Shown: positions 30,352-41,851, numbered from the stretch's first letter. The stretch: DNA of 64,000 nt from Superficieibacter electus (GCF_002915575.1 NZ_PQGD01000019.1:1-64000), one strand, 5' to 3'. Made by a program: numbers and translations. Notes: generated by a model not told the origin, from the letters alone.

Positions 30352-31242
30352 TTATTTAAAGAAGACAGAGGGAGTGTCACGTAACATCAAATCAACGTCG
30401 GCCTGGGTCAATCCCGCTTCCAGCAATAGCGGCACAAACGTCGTCAGCAAATAATCAAAGCCGGGGCCACCGTTGGCTTTCAGATGGGAACGGCGGGTAA
30501 TATCCATGGACAGCATGACGTGGTCGAGCAGGCCGCGACTGGCGATTTCGCTCAGCATGGCGACGCGCTTTTCGTCCGGGTAGTAGTTATTTTTGCCGAT
30601 GGTATCGAACTGAACGTAAGCGCCCTGATCGATCATGCGAAAGATAGCGTCGAGATTGTCTTTAAGATCGCAGTGGCCGATCACCACACGCGAAAGATCG
30701 ACGCCGTGATTTTTCAGCAGCGCCAGTTGCTCCAGCCCCATCGTGCTAAAAGAGGTGTGGGTGGAAATGGGACGTCCGGTTTCCCGGTGCGCTATCGCGG
30801 CGGCGGCAAACATTTTTGCCTCATCCGGGGTGATGGTATTCACGCTGGAGCCGATCTCCGCAATGATCCCGGCTTTCAGTTCAGTCCCGTCAATGCCAGT
30901 CTCAATGTCGTCAATCATTTCCTGCGCCAGCGCTTGCGTTGAGGTAGTGGCAACGTGTGGCGGGTAAAAATCATGCTGATAATAACCGGTACAGGCCATT
31001 ACATTGATGCCGGTATCGCGCATAATATCCAGCATAAACTGCGGATTACGTCCCATATAGCGGTTGGTCATTTCGATAATATTGCGTACGCCCAGGGCGT
31101 ACAGGGTCTTCATTTCTGCGCAAATAAGATCGTATTGATCCAGCCGGCAGTCGATAGTGTTTTTAAACGCCGACAGGTCGATATGCAGATGCTCGTGGGC
31201 AAAGGTATACCCTGATGGATCAATGTGTGAAAACTCAGCCAT
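30352..31242 (-). CDS. php: Phosphotriesterase homology protein Php
   Basis: The 296-residue metal-dependent hydrolase belongs to the phosphotriesterase superfamily. The HxH ligand pair is in AHEHLHID, the bridging residue is glutamate (GIIAEIGSS) as in E. coli Php rather than carboxylated lysine, and further histidines lie in STHTSFSTM and VIGHCDLKD with the final aspartate in LSMDITRR. The natural substrate is unknown. I chose the ATG at 31242, overlapping the yhfW stop by 8 bp; the product is four residues longer than the E. coli one. Confidence 0.93.
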   Translation of the reverse strand: MAEFSHIDPSGYTFAHEHLHIDLSAFKNTIDCRLDQYDLICAEMKTLYALGVRNIIEMTNRYMGRNPQFMLDIMRDTGINVMACTGYYQHDFYPPHVATTSTQALAQEMIDDIETGIDGTELKAGIIAEIGSSVNTITPDEAKMFAAAAIAHRETGRPISTHTSFSTMGLEQLALLKNHGVDLSRVVIGHCDLKDNLDAIFRMIDQGAYVQFDTIGKNNYYPDEKRVAMLSEIASRGLLDHVMLSMDITRRSHLKANGGPGFDYLLTTFVPLLLEAGLTQADVDLMLRDTPSVFFK

Positions 31243-32476
31243 GATGGTCTCCGGTGGCTCCACAGCGGAGCTTCAGCAGGGGAAGAAAGGAAGTGCCGTT
31301 CTGGGGAGCAGCCGCTGCAAAGAAGTCGCAGGCCGTGGCCCCAACATCAGATAGCGTGGTTCTTGCGCCAAGACTGGCAGGCGTGATGCCCGGCTGCCAG
31401 ACGAGAAGCGGCACCTTTTCACGGGTATGCTTGCTGTGACCAATCGTTGGATCGTTACCGTGATCGGCCATTACCACCAGGCAATCGTCTGGCTGCATAG
31501 CCTGCATTAACCGCTCAAGATTGCTGTCGACCAGTTGCAGGCGCTCTGCGTACCGCGCCACGTCCTGCGCGTGACCCGCAAGATCGGTTTCCTGAATATT
31601 GGTGCAGATAAATACGTCGCCCTGCTGCTGTACCTCTTTCAGGGTGATATCCATGATGCGCTGGGTATCCACCAGATTCTGATAGCTGACGCCGTGAGGA
31701 TTGCTGGCGATATCGGCGACTTTCCCCACCAGCACGGTTTTAATGCCCGCGTCGTGCAGCTTCTGCGGTACCTGAACGCTGGCATCCACGCCATAGCCCA
31801 TATGAACCACCTGGAAATCGTGCAGATAAACGCCCGAACGTGGCGCATTGATGCCGATGTAGACGCCCTCTTTCTCCTCAGCGGCATCGCGAAGTTGCTG
31901 ACTATTTTTAAGTCGTCCGCCAAAGGCAATGACCCGCCCCACCCGAACACAGTGGCGGACCACCTCACCGATAGCGCGTACTTCATCAAAGGTAATGGCA
32001 TTCAGGTTGGCGCTGATGTTAAAGACCTGACCGGGGTCGGCTTCAAGGTTGTCGCCAATTGCCACCGCCTCGTTTACCCACAGATATTGCAGAGTGCTTC
32101 CAACGCGAGCGACCTGCCAGCCCCGGCTTACCAGCGCCTGTTCAACATCATCAATAACGGCGGAAAACGGCGTGGTTACCGGCGGTTGCGGACGCGTGCC
32201 GAGGATCTCCTGATGCCCCATAAACGTATCTCCGCCTTCATGTTGCAGATCCGCCGTACCGTAAACCGCACTCGCTGACGTCGTCATCGCGCCTACCGGG
32301 AAGCCCATCGCGTTAATCAGTCCGAGCTTTTCCAGTACCGGCAGGTGCAGTTGCGGCAGATGCTGTAAAATATGCCCGCAGGTATTAGCGCCGCGATCCT
32401 GCGGCCTGACCTGTGGCACATCGTCCATCGCGCCGACGCCAAAACTGTCTATCACCACCACCACAAACTTACTCAT
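31235..32476 (-). CDS. yhfW: Phosphopentomutase-like metalloenzyme YhfW
   Basis: The 413-residue protein belongs to the alkaline phosphatase superfamily, phosphopentomutase branch. Evidence is [16 protein letters not shown] at the N-terminus with the first metal aspartate, [10 protein letters not shown], and [20 protein letters not shown] with the metal-binding Asp-His and His cluster. It probably isomerises a sugar phosphate. The start [13 protein letters not shown] is selected because it matches the family; the frame runs 29 codons further into yhfX without support. It overlaps yhfX by 8 bp. Confidence 0.92.
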   Translation of the reverse strand: MSKFVVVVIDSFGVGAMDDVPQVRPQDRGANTCGHILQHLPQLHLPVLEKLGLINAMGFPVGAMTTSASAVYGTADLQHEGGDTFMGHQEILGTRPQPPVTTPFSAVIDDVEQALVSRGWQVARVGSTLQYLWVNEAVAIGDNLEADPGQVFNISANLNAITFDEVRAIGEVVRHCVRVGRVIAFGGRLKNSQQLRDAAEEKEGVYIGINAPRSGVYLHDFQVVHMGYGVDASVQVPQKLHDAGIKTVLVGKVADIASNPHGVSYQNLVDTQRIMDITLKEVQQQGDVFICTNIQETDLAGHAQDVARYAERLQLVDSNLERLMQAMQPDDCLVVMADHGNDPTIGHSKHTREKVPLLVWQPGITPASLGARTTLSDVGATACDFFAAAAPQNGTSFLPLLKLRCGATGDHHG

Positions 32477-33644
32477 GCAGACCTCCGGAAACGGGATTGC
32501 CGAGACTGTCATACAGCGCCTCAAGCACCGGTTTACCGTGATGAATACCGGAAACCAGCGCAACGTCGCTGCGGGTTACAAAAATCTGAGTGCGATAACA
32601 CATCACCACCGGGCTGCCGACCGGGAATTCACCTGCCAGCGGGAGGTGATAGTCAATGCTGCTGTCATCGACGGGTAACAGCCTGGCCGCAACGCGGCTA
32701 TTTTCATTGCCCGGATAGACCAGCGCGTTTTGTACGTGGCCCCGGCGATAGTAACCGCCGCCGAAGCAGTAGCTGTTGCCACGAAAAGAATGGGAAATCT
32801 CGGTGAGATATAGCATGGCGATCTTCTCCGGTTGATCGCCATGCTGGTTCGCCGGAATGGTACCGGTCAGCGCATGGCCCGGTTCGGCATGCGTGACGCT
32901 ATATTCAGCCAGCAGCGGCAATGTGCTACAGCTTGAGGCTGACGGCGCGTTGATCTGCGCAATGCGGATGCCCTGTTCAGCAAGACGATCCCGCGCCTGA
33001 ATCAGCGTCTGGAGATTAGGCGTAGGTACTGTTTGCCGAGTCTCGTCATCCCAGAGCAAACAGGGAAAATGGGTGAGGCCAACCAGTTGCACACCCGGCA
33101 GCGTTTTTATTATCTCAACCACGCGGTCAAGTTCATGCAGGGAAAATCCCGCTTCCTGGCCTGGATAGAGAATGTCATGTTCGGCGAACACCTTAAGCAT
33201 AATCGGCTGAACATAATGATTACGCCTGGCCGCAGCCGAAATCGCGCTGATTTTTTCCAGGGAGAAAACGGTGATGATGTCGGGGGAGGCCGTAACGTTT
33301 TCATCAATCTGGCTTTGTGGGATCTGCACCAGATGACCGACGTGCGACACCGCAATCCCGGCGCTACGCAGGGTACGAGCTTCTTTAAAATCGACCGCTA
33401 CTGCCCCATGAAAACCGAGCGCAATGAGTTTATTAGCCAGCCACGGATTGCGTCCAAGCTGTTTGGTCATCAAATACAGCGTTATTCCGTAGCGTTCCGC
33501 CACCGCAAGGAGCTGGCGACCATTTTCCATCACCTGATCGACATCAATGACCCAGGTATCCGGCAGTATGGCTCCCTGCTGCCATAATTCGCGCGCGGCC
33601 TGTATCAGCGCCGGATTTTGTGCCTTGAGTGCTTCAATAAACAT
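32469..33644 (-). CDS. yhfX: Alanine racemase-like PLP enzyme YhfX
   Basis: The 391-residue protein resembles fold-type III PLP enzymes (alanine racemase/D-threonine aldolase group). The N-terminal barrel has the likely Schiff-base lysine in [13 protein letters not shown], after [14 protein letters not shown], and a small beta domain forms the C-terminus. E. coli YhfX is the counterpart. The substrate is unknown, and the operon's two PLP enzymes suggest an amino-compound pathway. Its stop overlaps the yhfW start by 8 bp. Confidence 0.9.
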   Translation of the reverse strand: MFIEALKAQNPALIQAARELWQQGAILPDTWVIDVDQVMENGRQLLAVAERYGITLYLMTKQLGRNPWLANKLIALGFHGAVAVDFKEARTLRSAGIAVSHVGHLVQIPQSQIDENVTASPDIITVFSLEKISAISAAARRNHYVQPIMLKVFAEHDILYPGQEAGFSLHELDRVVEIIKTLPGVQLVGLTHFPCLLWDDETRQTVPTPNLQTLIQARDRLAEQGIRIAQINAPSASSCSTLPLLAEYSVTHAEPGHALTGTIPANQHGDQPEKIAMLYLTEISHSFRGNSYCFGGGYYRRGHVQNALVYPGNENSRVAARLLPVDDSSIDYHLPLAGEFPVGSPVVMCYRTQIFVTRSDVALVSGIHHGKPVLEALYDSLGNPVSGGLHE

Positions 33645-33736
33645 ATCCTTGCCTCTCGACGACCCGTTGATGAAATCTTTCTAAATAATCATTTTTTTGA
33701 ATATTTAACCTAAACCCGTAACATCGCGCAGGGCCG

Positions 33737-34093
33737 CTACGCTTTAGCCACCATCCACAGGCTATAAAGGTTCGCCAGCAGATAGCCCTCTTCATGAGGA
33801 TGCAGAACCACTTCGAACGGGTCCAGCAGCGCCTGATGTATGATTAACAACTGGTCATAAGCTTCTGAGGAGCGGATTTCTTCCATCAACTCCTCATCGA
33901 GCGGGCTGATGATTTCACCATGGCGGCTACGCATCAACGCGCTCGCCATGTGGGTAATCGCCATTTCCCCCTGCTCGTTACGCACGGGAATTGCCCATAC
34001 GCTTTCCAGTTGAGCGGCCACCGTCAGCATGCCGTCACAAATATCCTTATCAATTACGCCCGCCTCACACAGCAGGGTTAATCGCTCTTCCAT
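33737..34093 (-). CDS. yhfY: PRD-domain protein YhfY
   Basis: The 118-residue protein looks like a single PTS regulation domain, with one histidine in ITHMASALMR and two more in LHPHEEGYLLANLYS, the usual phosphorylatable positions. It has no DNA-binding part. It sits 8 bp after yhfZ and may modulate that regulator or the operon according to PTS state; this is inference. Slightly shorter than the E. coli protein as I recall it. Confidence 0.82.
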   Translation of the reverse strand: MEERLTLLCEAGVIDKDICDGMLTVAAQLESVWAIPVRNEQGEMAITHMASALMRSRHGEIISPLDEELMEEIRSSEAYDQLLIIHQALLDPFEVVLHPHEEGYLLANLYSLWMVAKA

Positions 34094-34101
34094 CGGCTCT
34101 C

Positions 34102-35004
34102 CTAATAACTCGGCTCCTGTAAGCCGCTAAGCACACGCTGTTGATGATTCAGGAGCGCGCTTTTATCCACCACCGTGCGCAACAGTTGCTGGATGGGGAT
34201 GTCATCGCGACGCGTCAGCACTACGGCCTCCGACGCCTGAACAAAGCGCACATCGCCGGTAAGCGGTTTTGCCACCAAACCATGCGATGCCAGATCGGCC
34301 TCATTAGCCACATTCCAGATCGCCGCATCAATGTCGCCCCGCGCAATATGGCTCAGGCAGTCGTGGTACGGCACGTCCAGCCGTTCAACCTGACGAGCGC
34401 CAAAACAGATCTCCGTCATGATGCGCTGATCGGCTGAACGCGGGTCGAGGCCCACCCGGCGAATATCGGCGCAGTCTGCCCGGCAGATCAGCGTATGCTC
34501 GCCGACATAGGTGTGCGCGCCCAGTTCCAGCGCCATGCAAACCTCGCCATTATCCAGATAGCTTTGCGCCGCCAGCCGGGACACGACCGCCAGGTCATAC
34601 ACGCCATTAAGCAGGCATTCCACCCGCACGTCTGAACCGCGCATATGCGCGTAATAAAACGGAATGCCGTCGAACTGCGCTTTCAGCCCGCTGGCTAATC
34701 CTTCATACAAGCGGGTGTACGGCAGGGGCATTGCACACACGACATTGCCGATATCCGCAAACGCCAGCAGGGCTTTGTTATCCATACTGACGAGATAACT
34801 GCCGTTACGTCCGCGCCGGTCAACGGTAACGGCTCCTGCATTCTCCAGCGTTTTTAACGCCGCCTGAGTGAGCCCGACTGAAAACTGACATTCAGTTGCC
34901 AGTTCGTCGATGGTTTTCAGTCTGTTACCTTTTTTTTCTCCCAGCAGGTAACGTGCCAGGGTGGCCTGAGCAAGGCCCTCTTTTTTGATAAAGCTACGAC
35001 TCAT
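34102..35004 (-). CDS. yhfZ: Putative transcriptional regulator YhfZ
   Basis: The 300-residue protein has an N-terminal winged helix-turn-helix (residues about 10-75, with IDELATECQFSVGLTQAALKTLE) and a C-terminal domain resembling a solute-binding fold used for effector sensing. It is the first gene of the leftward yhfZ-S operon and the obvious candidate regulator. The effector is unknown. The start MSRSFIKKEGLAQATLARYL matches the family. Confidence 0.87.
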   Translation of the reverse strand: MSRSFIKKEGLAQATLARYLLGEKKGNRLKTIDELATECQFSVGLTQAALKTLENAGAVTVDRRGRNGSYLVSMDNKALLAFADIGNVVCAMPLPYTRLYEGLASGLKAQFDGIPFYYAHMRGSDVRVECLLNGVYDLAVVSRLAAQSYLDNGEVCMALELGAHTYVGEHTLICRADCADIRRVGLDPRSADQRIMTEICFGARQVERLDVPYHDCLSHIARGDIDAAIWNVANEADLASHGLVAKPLTGDVRFVQASEAVVLTRRDDIPIQQLLRTVVDKSALLNHQQRVLSGLQEPSY

Positions 35005-35155
35005 GATTAATCTTCAATTTATTGAATACTTTTATCTTCATAAAAATGAATATAAATGGCAAACGGGAAAAGGGTAAAAAGCGAAGGGGATCACAGAAAG
35101 AAGCACGCCGGGAGGAAGACGGCCCTCTCCCGATAAAGGGAGAGGGCGAGGAAGA
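35005..35155. promoter_or_regulatory. yhfZ upstream region and palindrome after trpS
   Basis: The AT-rich 35005-35080 section is the likely promoter area of the leftward yhfZ-S operon. Bases 35122-35147 form a 10-bp stem, GCCCTCTCCC/GGGAGAGGGC with loop GATAAA, 9 bases past the trpS stop. There is no T-tract, and the stem belongs to the same palindrome family seen at 43-63 and 17440-17460. Confidence 0.5.
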
Positions 35156-36160
35156 TCAGGGTTTCGCCACGAACCCAATCGCTTCGTAAACCTTCTTCAG
35201 GGTCTCTGAAGCACGGGCGCTGGCTTTTTCCGCACCCTCTTTCATGATTTTTTGCAGGAAGGCTTCATCATTGCGGAAGCGGTGATAACGCTCCTGCAAT
35301 TCAGTTAGCATCCCTGAGACGGCTTCTGCAACTTCGCCTTTCAGATGACCATACATTTTGCCTTCAAAATGCTGCTCAAGCTCGGCAATGCTCTGACCGG
35401 TCACGCCGGAGAGGATATCCAGCAGGTTGGAAACGCCCGCCTTGTTCTGCACGTCGTAGCGCACGACCGGCGGCTCTTCGGAATCTGTCACCGCACGTTT
35501 GATCTTCTTCACTACTGATTTGGGATCTTCCAGCAGACCAATCACATTGTTGCGGTTGTCATCTGACTTGGACATTTTCTTCGTCGGATCGAGCAGCGAC
35601 ATCACGCGCGCGCCAGATTTTGGAATAAACGGCTCCGGTACTTTAAACACCTCGCCATACAGCGCGTTAAAGCGAGAGGCGATGTCCCGGCTCAGCTCCA
35701 GGTGCTGCTTCTGATCTTCGCCGACCGGCACCTGATGGGTCTGGTACAACAGGATATCGGCCGCCATCAGAACCGGGTAATCAAACAGACCGGCGTTGAT
35801 GTTTTCCGAGTAGCGGGCAGATTTATCTTTGAACTGAGTCATGCGGCTCAGTTCGCCAAAGTAGGTGTAGCAGTTGAGTGCCCAGCCAAGCTGCGCATGT
35901 TCGGTCACATGCGACTGAACGAAAATGGTGCTTTTTTCCGGATCGATCCCGCAGGCCAGATACAGCGCCAGGGTATCCAGCGTGGCTTTACGCAGCTTTT
36001 CAGGGTCCTGACGCGCGGTAATAGCATGGAGGTCAACGATGCAGTAAATGCAGTGATAATCATCCTGCATGTTTACCCATTGACGCAGCGCACCCATATA
36101 ATTACCAATGGTCAATTCACCTGAGGGCTGTGCGCCACTAAAGACGATGGGCTTAGTCAT
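35156..36160 (-). CDS. trpS: Tryptophanyl-tRNA synthetase
   Basis: The 334-residue class Ic synthetase charges tRNA-Trp. The HIGH-type element is [13 protein letters not shown] and the KMSKS loop is KKMSKSDDN. Length equals E. coli TrpS. AGGA lies about 9 bases before the ATG. In relatives the gph stop codon overlaps the trpS start; here the frame that would do so survives but gph terminates earlier because of a frameshift. Confidence 0.99.
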   Translation of the reverse strand: MTKPIVFSGAQPSGELTIGNYMGALRQWVNMQDDYHCIYCIVDLHAITARQDPEKLRKATLDTLALYLACGIDPEKSTIFVQSHVTEHAQLGWALNCYTYFGELSRMTQFKDKSARYSENINAGLFDYPVLMAADILLYQTHQVPVGEDQKQHLELSRDIASRFNALYGEVFKVPEPFIPKSGARVMSLLDPTKKMSKSDDNRNNVIGLLEDPKSVVKKIKRAVTDSEEPPVVRYDVQNKAGVSNLLDILSGVTGQSIAELEQHFEGKMYGHLKGEVAEAVSGMLTELQERYHRFRNDEAFLQKIMKEGAEKASARASETLKKVYEAIGFVAKP

Positions 36161-36913
36161 TTTTCAATTCCTGATTTTCACTGTGCAAAAGCCCGAATGC
36201 GGGCAGAAGTTCATTAAAATGTTCGAAAATTAGTCCGGCGAGCTTAACGCGATGGCTTCGCCATAGTTATAGCCGTAGGTTAACCCGACGGATTGGCAGC
36301 CAGCGGCAGCAGCGGCCTGAATATCATTACGTGAATCACCGACGAACAGCAATTCCTGCGGCGCTATGCCCAGTCGACTGGCGACCAGCAGCAGCGGCTC
36401 CGGATGCGGTTTTTTATTCTGCACGTCGTCACCGCCGATCACGACGCTGAAATATTTCGCGATATCCAGCGCGTCCAGCAGCGGCGCGACAAACGGCGTC
36501 GGTTTATTGGTCACCAACGCCAGCGGCAGGCCCCTGGCATGGAGCGCGCCGAGAGTATCGGCGACATCAGGGAACAGGAAGCTGCCCTCTTCGGCGAACT
36601 GCGCATAATAGCGGTCAAATAGCTTGCGTAAAATGCGTACCTGCTCGTCCTGCGGGATGTCATCGTGATCGACCGGGGGCTTGCCCGAGGCAGCACGCTG
36701 GCTGGCGCGCTCCTGACGTGCCCAGGTCAGCGCCCGTTCCATCAGTACGTCTGCGCCGTTACCGATCCACGTGATCACCCGCGCTTCCCCCGCCTGCGGC
36801 AGTTCCAGCGCATACAGAGCGCTATCAACCGCAGAGGTCAGGCCCGGCGCGCTGTCCACCAGCGTGCCGTCGAGGTCGAAAGCGACACCGCGAATCGCTG
36901 TTAGCTTATCCAT
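36153..36913 (-). pseudogene. gph: Phosphoglycolate phosphatase gene with 3' frameshift
   Basis: The in-frame product (36230-36913) is 227 residues and stops after ALSSPD. Family length is 252. If one base is inserted near 36233, the other frame continues for 26 residues ([20 protein letters not shown] and six more) to a stop at 36153 overlapping the trpS start exactly as in E. coli. HAD motifs are intact: [19 protein letters not shown], and [11 protein letters not shown]. So it is a one-base deletion, or a sequencing error, removing only the C-terminal tail. The enzyme, which dephosphorylates 2-phosphoglycolate, may still be active. The start overlaps rpe by 8 bp. Confidence 0.88.
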
Positions 36914-37583
36914 GGCTCACCTTCGCCAGCTCGCGGCGCATCTCATCAATAACCTGCTTGTAATCAGGCTTATCGAAAATGGCAGAACCGGCCACAAACA
37001 TATCCGCGCCCGCCGCTGCGATCTCCGCGATGTTATTGACCTTTACCCCGCCATCCACTTCAAGACGAATATCAAAGCCAGAGGCATCGATACGACGACG
37101 CACTTCACGCAGTTTGTCCAGCGTATGCGGAATGAACGATTGCCCGCCAAAGCCCGGATTCACCGACATCAGCAGAATCACGTCCAGCTTATCCATCACG
37201 TAGTCCAGATAGCTCAGCGAGGTCGCCGGGTTAAACACCAGCCCCGCTTTACAGCCGTGCTCTTTGATCAGTTGTAGCGTGCGGTCCACGTGCTCAGACG
37301 CTTCCGGGTGGAAGGTAATAATGCTGGCACCGGCGGCCGCAAAATCAGGGATAAGGCGATCGACGGGTTTCACCATTAAATGAACATCGATGGGCGCGGT
37401 AATACCATAGTTGCGTAAGGATTTCAGTACCATCGGCCCGATAGTCAGGTTGGGTACATAGTGATTGTCCATCACATCGAAATGAACAACATCCGCACCT
37501 GCCGCCAGCGCTTTTTCGGTATCTTCACCCAGACGGGCAAAATCCGCTGACAGTATCGAAGGGGCAATTAAGTACTGGCTCAT
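36906..37583 (-). CDS. rpe: Ribulose-phosphate 3-epimerase
   Basis: The 225-residue TIM-barrel enzyme interconverts ribulose-5-phosphate and xylulose-5-phosphate. Signatures are [22 protein letters not shown] with metal ligands, [10 protein letters not shown] and EVDGGV. I chose the second ATG because AAGGAG then stands 6 bases upstream, whereas it would abut the first. It is in the aroK-trpS gene series, 17 bp after dam. Confidence 0.99.
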   Translation of the reverse strand: MSQYLIAPSILSADFARLGEDTEKALAAGADVVHFDVMDNHYVPNLTIGPMVLKSLRNYGITAPIDVHLMVKPVDRLIPDFAAAGASIITFHPEASEHVDRTLQLIKEHGCKAGLVFNPATSLSYLDYVMDKLDVILLMSVNPGFGGQSFIPHTLDKLREVRRRIDASGFDIRLEVDGGVKVNNIAEIAAAGADMFVAGSAIFDKPDYKQVIDEMRRELAKVSHG

Positions 37584-37600
37584 CCGCATCTCCTTGAAAT

Positions 37601-38446
37601 TTATTTGAGGTCAGGCAAAACGATCTCTGGATGATACAGCGCCAGCAGTTCGTTTACCTTCTTACGTGTTCCACCGTTACTGCTAATGCTGCGGCGAACT
37701 TTAATCACCGTAGTTTTTGCCGCCAGCTTATACCATTCGCGCGTGAGTGCCGTTTCATGATTCGAAATCAGCACCGGGATCTGATGATTTACCAGCCCTT
37801 CAGCTAACTGCGCCAGATGCGCCTGCTGCTCCAGACTAAAACTGTTGGTATGGTAAGCAGTAAAATTCGCCGTGGTGGAAAGCGGTGCATAAGGTGGATC
37901 GCAATAGACCACCGAATCGCTTATCCCATGGGCACGCGCCATGCTCTCTGCATAGGTTTCGCAGAAAAAGAAAGCGTTCTGCGCCTTCTCGGCAAAATGG
38001 TACAGCTCTGCTTCCGGGAAATAGGGTTTTTTATAACGGCCAAAAGGAACGTTAAATTCACCACGAAGGTTATAGCGACATAGCCCGTTATACCCATGGC
38101 GATTCAGATATAAAAACAGCACCGCTCGCCGGAAGGGGTCCTGGCTCTGGTTAAATTCGTCCCGTAACTGATAATACCGTTCTGCGGCATTGGTGTCAGG
38201 CGTGAACATCTCGCGCGCCGCCACCACATACGCTTCCGTTTGCGACTTAACAATGTTGTACAGGCTTATCAGGTCGCTGTTGATATCCGCCAGGATATAA
38301 CGAGAAAAGTCGGTGTTTAAAAACACCGACCCTGCACCCACGAAGGGTTCAATGAGGCATTCACCCTGCGGTAAATGCTTTTTGATATCGTCGAGCAGGG
38401 AGTACTTCCCCCCTGCCCATTTCAGAAAAGCGCGATTCTTTTTCAT
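37601..38446 (-). CDS. dam: DNA adenine methylase Dam
   Basis: The 281-residue enzyme methylates adenine in GATC, directing mismatch repair, replication timing and gene regulation. The N-terminal [15 protein letters not shown] and [12 protein letters not shown] elements bind SAM, and the catalytic motif DPPY is in [11 protein letters not shown]. Length is close to the 278 residues of E. coli Dam. It lies in the aroK-aroB-damX-dam series. Confidence 0.99.
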   Translation of the reverse strand: MKKNRAFLKWAGGKYSLLDDIKKHLPQGECLIEPFVGAGSVFLNTDFSRYILADINSDLISLYNIVKSQTEAYVVAAREMFTPDTNAAERYYQLRDEFNQSQDPFRRAVLFLYLNRHGYNGLCRYNLRGEFNVPFGRYKKPYFPEAELYHFAEKAQNAFFFCETYAESMARAHGISDSVVYCDPPYAPLSTTANFTAYHTNSFSLEQQAHLAQLAEGLVNHQIPVLISNHETALTREWYKLAAKTTVIKVRRSISSNGGTRKKVNELLALYHPEIVLPDLK

Positions 38447-38519
38447 GCTGGCTGATTACATTTTCTCCGGCTGTGGAGAACGCTCCGACAGCATACTGCG
38501 CTTTGTCTATGCCCCACCA

Positions 38520-39800
38520 TTACTTCAGATCGGCCTGAACCTGATGCAGCGGTTTTGCCCACGGGTTTTTCGCTTGCACATCAGCAGGCAGTTCGGTAAC
38601 AGCGCGTTTGGCATCGTCTTTCGATGCATAAACGCCGCTGACCAGCACATACCATGGCTGCCCATTACGGGTCGTCTGATACACCACGTAGTTCTTCAGA
38701 TTTTCTTTCTTCGCCCAACCATTCAGGTTGTCATAGCTCGAAGAGCTGCTGAGCTGCAATGTGTAATGGCTGGATGGCGCAGATTTGAGTGAGCCTACAT
38801 TACCCGCCGATTTAGCTCCCGCTGTCGCTGCTGGAGCCGTAGTAGCGGCTGGTGTAGACGCCGTGGCGGCTGGTGCTGTTGCGGCAGGCGCAGTCGTGGT
38901 CGGTACCGTAGTCGTGGCCGTCGCTTTCGGAGCCGGGGCTGTTGCCGTCGGTGCTTTCACTGGCGCAGTGGTCGTTTCAGTGCGCTTCGGCTGAGCAACC
39001 GGTTTAGGCTCGGTAACCGTCTGTTTCGCGGTTTGCTGCGGTTTCGTTTGAGGTTTCGGCTCGATTACCGCCTGTTTACGCTCCGGACGCGTGGTCGCGT
39101 TATGTCGTTCAGTTGACTCACCAGACGTCGCCTGGCGAGGAGCATTACCATTACGTACCGCGGCAACGGTAGCAGGCTCTGTTGGCAGCGTTGAATTCAC
39201 TGCGGTATCGACCTGTCCCTGCTGCTGTGTCAATGCGTTATTCAGATCGCCCTGCACTTCAACACGCTGCTGATTTTCAGGCGTAGACGGGGCTTGCCCT
39301 TCAGTCGGCGTTGAAGAAATAGGAGGGAGTGAAACGTCCTGCGATGCGGTGTTTGCCGTCTGACCAGATGCAGGCGGAGCCGTGTTTTCCTGATCGCCGG
39401 AAAGGGAGATATTTTTCTCGGCCGTTGAAGACGGTTCACTCTTCGACGGAGATTTGAGCGCAGAACCAATGCCCGCAATCAGCAACAGCAGTACTACGAT
39501 GCCGACACCCATCATAATGTACTGACGGGAAGCGGGTTTACGGACGGGCGCTTTTTTACGTTTGCGCGGGCGACGCTCTACCGGTTCTTCATCAGCGAAA
39601 GCCTCGTCATCGGCCTCATAATCATCTTCTTCACGCGCTCGACGCGTTGCACGCGTGGAGCGAGGTTCATCGGCATCCAGCTCCACCTCATCAAAATTGA
39701 TCTGCGGATCGCTGTCGCGATCGGAAGCCTGCCGGGAACGACCAGTACGACGATCGCTGGGATCGGGTTTCAGCTCGTCTTCTGGTTTGAATTCATCCAT
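38520..39800 (-). CDS. damX: Cell-division SPOR protein DamX
   Basis: The 426-residue bitopic protein has an acidic/basic cytoplasmic N-terminus, one membrane helix ([18 protein letters not shown] at about 95-115), a long Thr/Ala/Pro-rich periplasmic linker and a C-terminal SPOR domain (about 350-426, starting [14 protein letters not shown]) that binds denuded septal peptidoglycan. It localises to the division site. Runs of TATAPA/APAAT-type residues make the linker low in complexity. Confidence 0.98.
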   Translation of the reverse strand: MDEFKPEDELKPDPSDRRTGRSRQASDRDSDPQINFDEVELDADEPRSTRATRRAREEDDYEADDEAFADEEPVERRPRKRKKAPVRKPASRQYIMMGVGIVVLLLLIAGIGSALKSPSKSEPSSTAEKNISLSGDQENTAPPASGQTANTASQDVSLPPISSTPTEGQAPSTPENQQRVEVQGDLNNALTQQQGQVDTAVNSTLPTEPATVAAVRNGNAPRQATSGESTERHNATTRPERKQAVIEPKPQTKPQQTAKQTVTEPKPVAQPKRTETTTAPVKAPTATAPAPKATATTTVPTTTAPAATAPAATASTPAATTAPAATAGAKSAGNVGSLKSAPSSHYTLQLSSSSSYDNLNGWAKKENLKNYVVYQTTRNGQPWYVLVSGVYASKDDAKRAVTELPADVQAKNPWAKPLHQVQADLK

Positions 39801-39898
39801 TTAACACCCCACTAAAAGGCTTATGCCCACTACGATTGCATATCGCCCAACGTTAAAACGCCACGTAAAACGTGGCAGACACTTCTTATTTATTACAC

Positions 39899-40981
39899 TT
39901 ACTGACAATCAGCAATGGCACGCAGCACAATATCGTGCGATACACCGCCGCGAACCTCACTTTTACCCATTGCGAGCGGCAACACCAGACGCATTTCACC
40001 GGCCAGCACTTTTTTGTCGCGCAGCATATGCGGCAAATACGCCTCGGCAGACATTTCTCGCGGCCCGTGGACCGGCAGGCCTGCACGCTCCAGTAAAGTG
40101 ATAATACGCTGCGTATCCTGCGCTGCAAACTGTCCGAGATGTTCTGCGGTTTTTGCCGCCATCACCATCCCGGCAGCAACCGCCTCACCGTGCAGCCAGT
40201 TACCGTAACCCATCTCGGCTTCGATAGCATGACCAAATGTGTGTCCAAGATTGAGCAGCGCACGCAATCCCGTTTCCCGCTCATCGGCAGCCACAACATC
40301 GGCTTTGATTTCGCAGCAGCGGCGAATGCAGTACGCCATCGCTTTTTCATCAAGCGCCAGCAGGGCATCAATATTATTTTCCAGCCAGACGAAGAAATCG
40401 CCATCAAGAATGATGCCGTATTTAATTACTTCAGCCAGACCGGAAGAAAGTTCACGCTTCGGCAAGGTTTGCAGACAGTTGAGATCGACCACCACAGAGG
40501 CTGGCTGCCAGAACGCGCCAATCATGTTTTTGCCGAGCGGATGATTAACGGCCGTTTTGCCGCCAACCGAGGAATCCACCTGCGATAACAAGGTGGTAGG
40601 GACCTGAATGAAGCGCACGCCACGCTGATAGCTGGCGGCAGCAAAACCGGTAAGATCGCCTACAACACCGCCGCCAAGGGCAACCAGCGTCGTATCGCGA
40701 CCATGCGGTTTTTGCAGTAGTGCCGTGAAGACTGTATCCATAACCGTCAGGCTTTTGTACTGCTCGCCATCAGGAAGGATCACCTTATCGACTTTCACAC
40801 CCGCCTGTTGCAGGACAGAACTTACCTTGTCCAGCCAGAGCGGAGCCAGCGTTTCGTTGGTGACCAGCATGACTTGATCGCCCGATTTAAGCGGCAAGAA
40901 GGAAGCTGGATCGTTAAACAAACCAGCCGCGATGGTAATCGGGTAACTACGTTCCCCGAGAGTAACTGTAAGCCTCTCCAT
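39899..40981 (-). CDS. aroB: 3-dehydroquinate synthase
   Basis: The 360-residue NAD- and metal-dependent enzyme catalyses the second shikimate-pathway step, from DAHP to 3-dehydroquinate. It has the NAD-binding [13 protein letters not shown] and the metal ligand region with [10 protein letters not shown]. Length is within two residues of the E. coli enzyme. aroK lies 55 bp upstream in the same transcript. Confidence 0.99.
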   Translation of the reverse strand: MERLTVTLGERSYPITIAAGLFNDPASFLPLKSGDQVMLVTNETLAPLWLDKVSSVLQQAGVKVDKVILPDGEQYKSLTVMDTVFTALLQKPHGRDTTLVALGGGVVGDLTGFAAASYQRGVRFIQVPTTLLSQVDSSVGGKTAVNHPLGKNMIGAFWQPASVVVDLNCLQTLPKRELSSGLAEVIKYGIILDGDFFVWLENNIDALLALDEKAMAYCIRRCCEIKADVVAADERETGLRALLNLGHTFGHAIEAEMGYGNWLHGEAVAAGMVMAAKTAEHLGQFAAQDTQRIITLLERAGLPVHGPREMSAEAYLPHMLRDKKVLAGEMRLVLPLAMGKSEVRGGVSHDIVLRAIADCQ

Positions 40982-41036
40982 AACGCGACGTCTACCTTAG
41001 TTGCTTATACTCGCTGGCCTGTGTAGTAAGCCAGAA

Positions 41037-41558
41037 TTAGTTGCTTTCCAGCATATGAATAATCTGGTTTGCGACCACTTTCGCGCTCTGGTCGTCAGTG
41101 CGAATGGTGACGTCAGCAATCTCTTCGTACAGCGGATTACGTTCATTCGCCAGGGCTTCCAGAACTTCACGCGGCGGCGTTTCGACCTGTAACAGGGGAC
41201 GTTTTTTGTCACGCTGCGTACGGGCCAGCTGCTTTTCGATCGTGGTTTCCAGATACACCACAACACCGCGAGCGGAGAGACGGTTACGCGTTTCACGCGA
41301 TTTTACAGAGCCGCCGCCAGTTGCCAGCACAATGCCCTGTTTTTCCGTCAATTCGTTGATAACTTTTTCTTCACGATCGCGGAAACCTTCTTCACCTTCA
41401 ACATCGAAGACCCAACCTACATCAGCACCAGTGCGTTTCTCGATCTCCTGGTCTGAGTCGTAAAATTCCATATTAAGCTGTTGAGCTAACTGACGCCCAA
41501 TAGTGCTTTTGCCGGCACCCATAGGCCCAACCAGAAAGATATTGCGTTTCTCTGCCAT
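41037..41558 (-). CDS. aroK: Shikimate kinase 1
   Basis: The 173-residue kinase phosphorylates shikimate at O3. Walker A is [12 protein letters not shown], the shikimate-binding aspartate lies in [12 protein letters not shown], and the [11 protein letters not shown] element and the arginine-rich lid follow. Length matches AroK. It is the first gene of the aroK-aroB-damX-dam-rpe-gph-trpS series. Confidence 0.99.
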   Translation of the reverse strand: MAEKRNIFLVGPMGAGKSTIGRQLAQQLNMEFYDSDQEIEKRTGADVGWVFDVEGEEGFRDREEKVINELTEKQGIVLATGGGSVKSRETRNRLSARGVVVYLETTIEKQLARTQRDKKRPLLQVETPPREVLEALANERNPLYEEIADVTIRTDDQSAKVVANQIIHMLESN

Positions 41559-41851
41559 TTTTTCGGTACTACTAAGACTATTCGTTAATGATAAACCTGC
41601 TTTGCAGACTTCCAGCGGTGCAGGAAATGAACTGAAACCTCTTATGCGATAGAGCGAGAGTCAGACTAAAAATTATCTCAATACTCTGAGGGGTTTGGCA
41701 ACTGAATAAATTACCTTGTTCAGGTAATCCTCTTGCCGACGCACACCGCGAGACTGACTCTCAAATCGGTACTCCTTGTATGCTAAATCCTCTCTCACGT
41801 CAAACGCCTGACGCGGATTTAACACAAAAGCGTCATTGTAAAAATGGGCGT
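41559..41851. promoter_or_regulatory. aroK upstream region with a 7-bp dyad
   Basis: This 293-bp gap lies between the aroK start and the 3' end of hofQ, and should hold the promoters of the leftward aroK series. One clear inverted repeat, ATTACCT-TGTTC-AGGTAAT, lies at 41710-41728. Its function is unknown. No gene is evident. Confidence 0.4.

Noticed and set aside
31535-32278. 247-codon frame antisense to yhfW
   Set aside because: It is inside the conserved yhfW gene and matches nothing recognisable.
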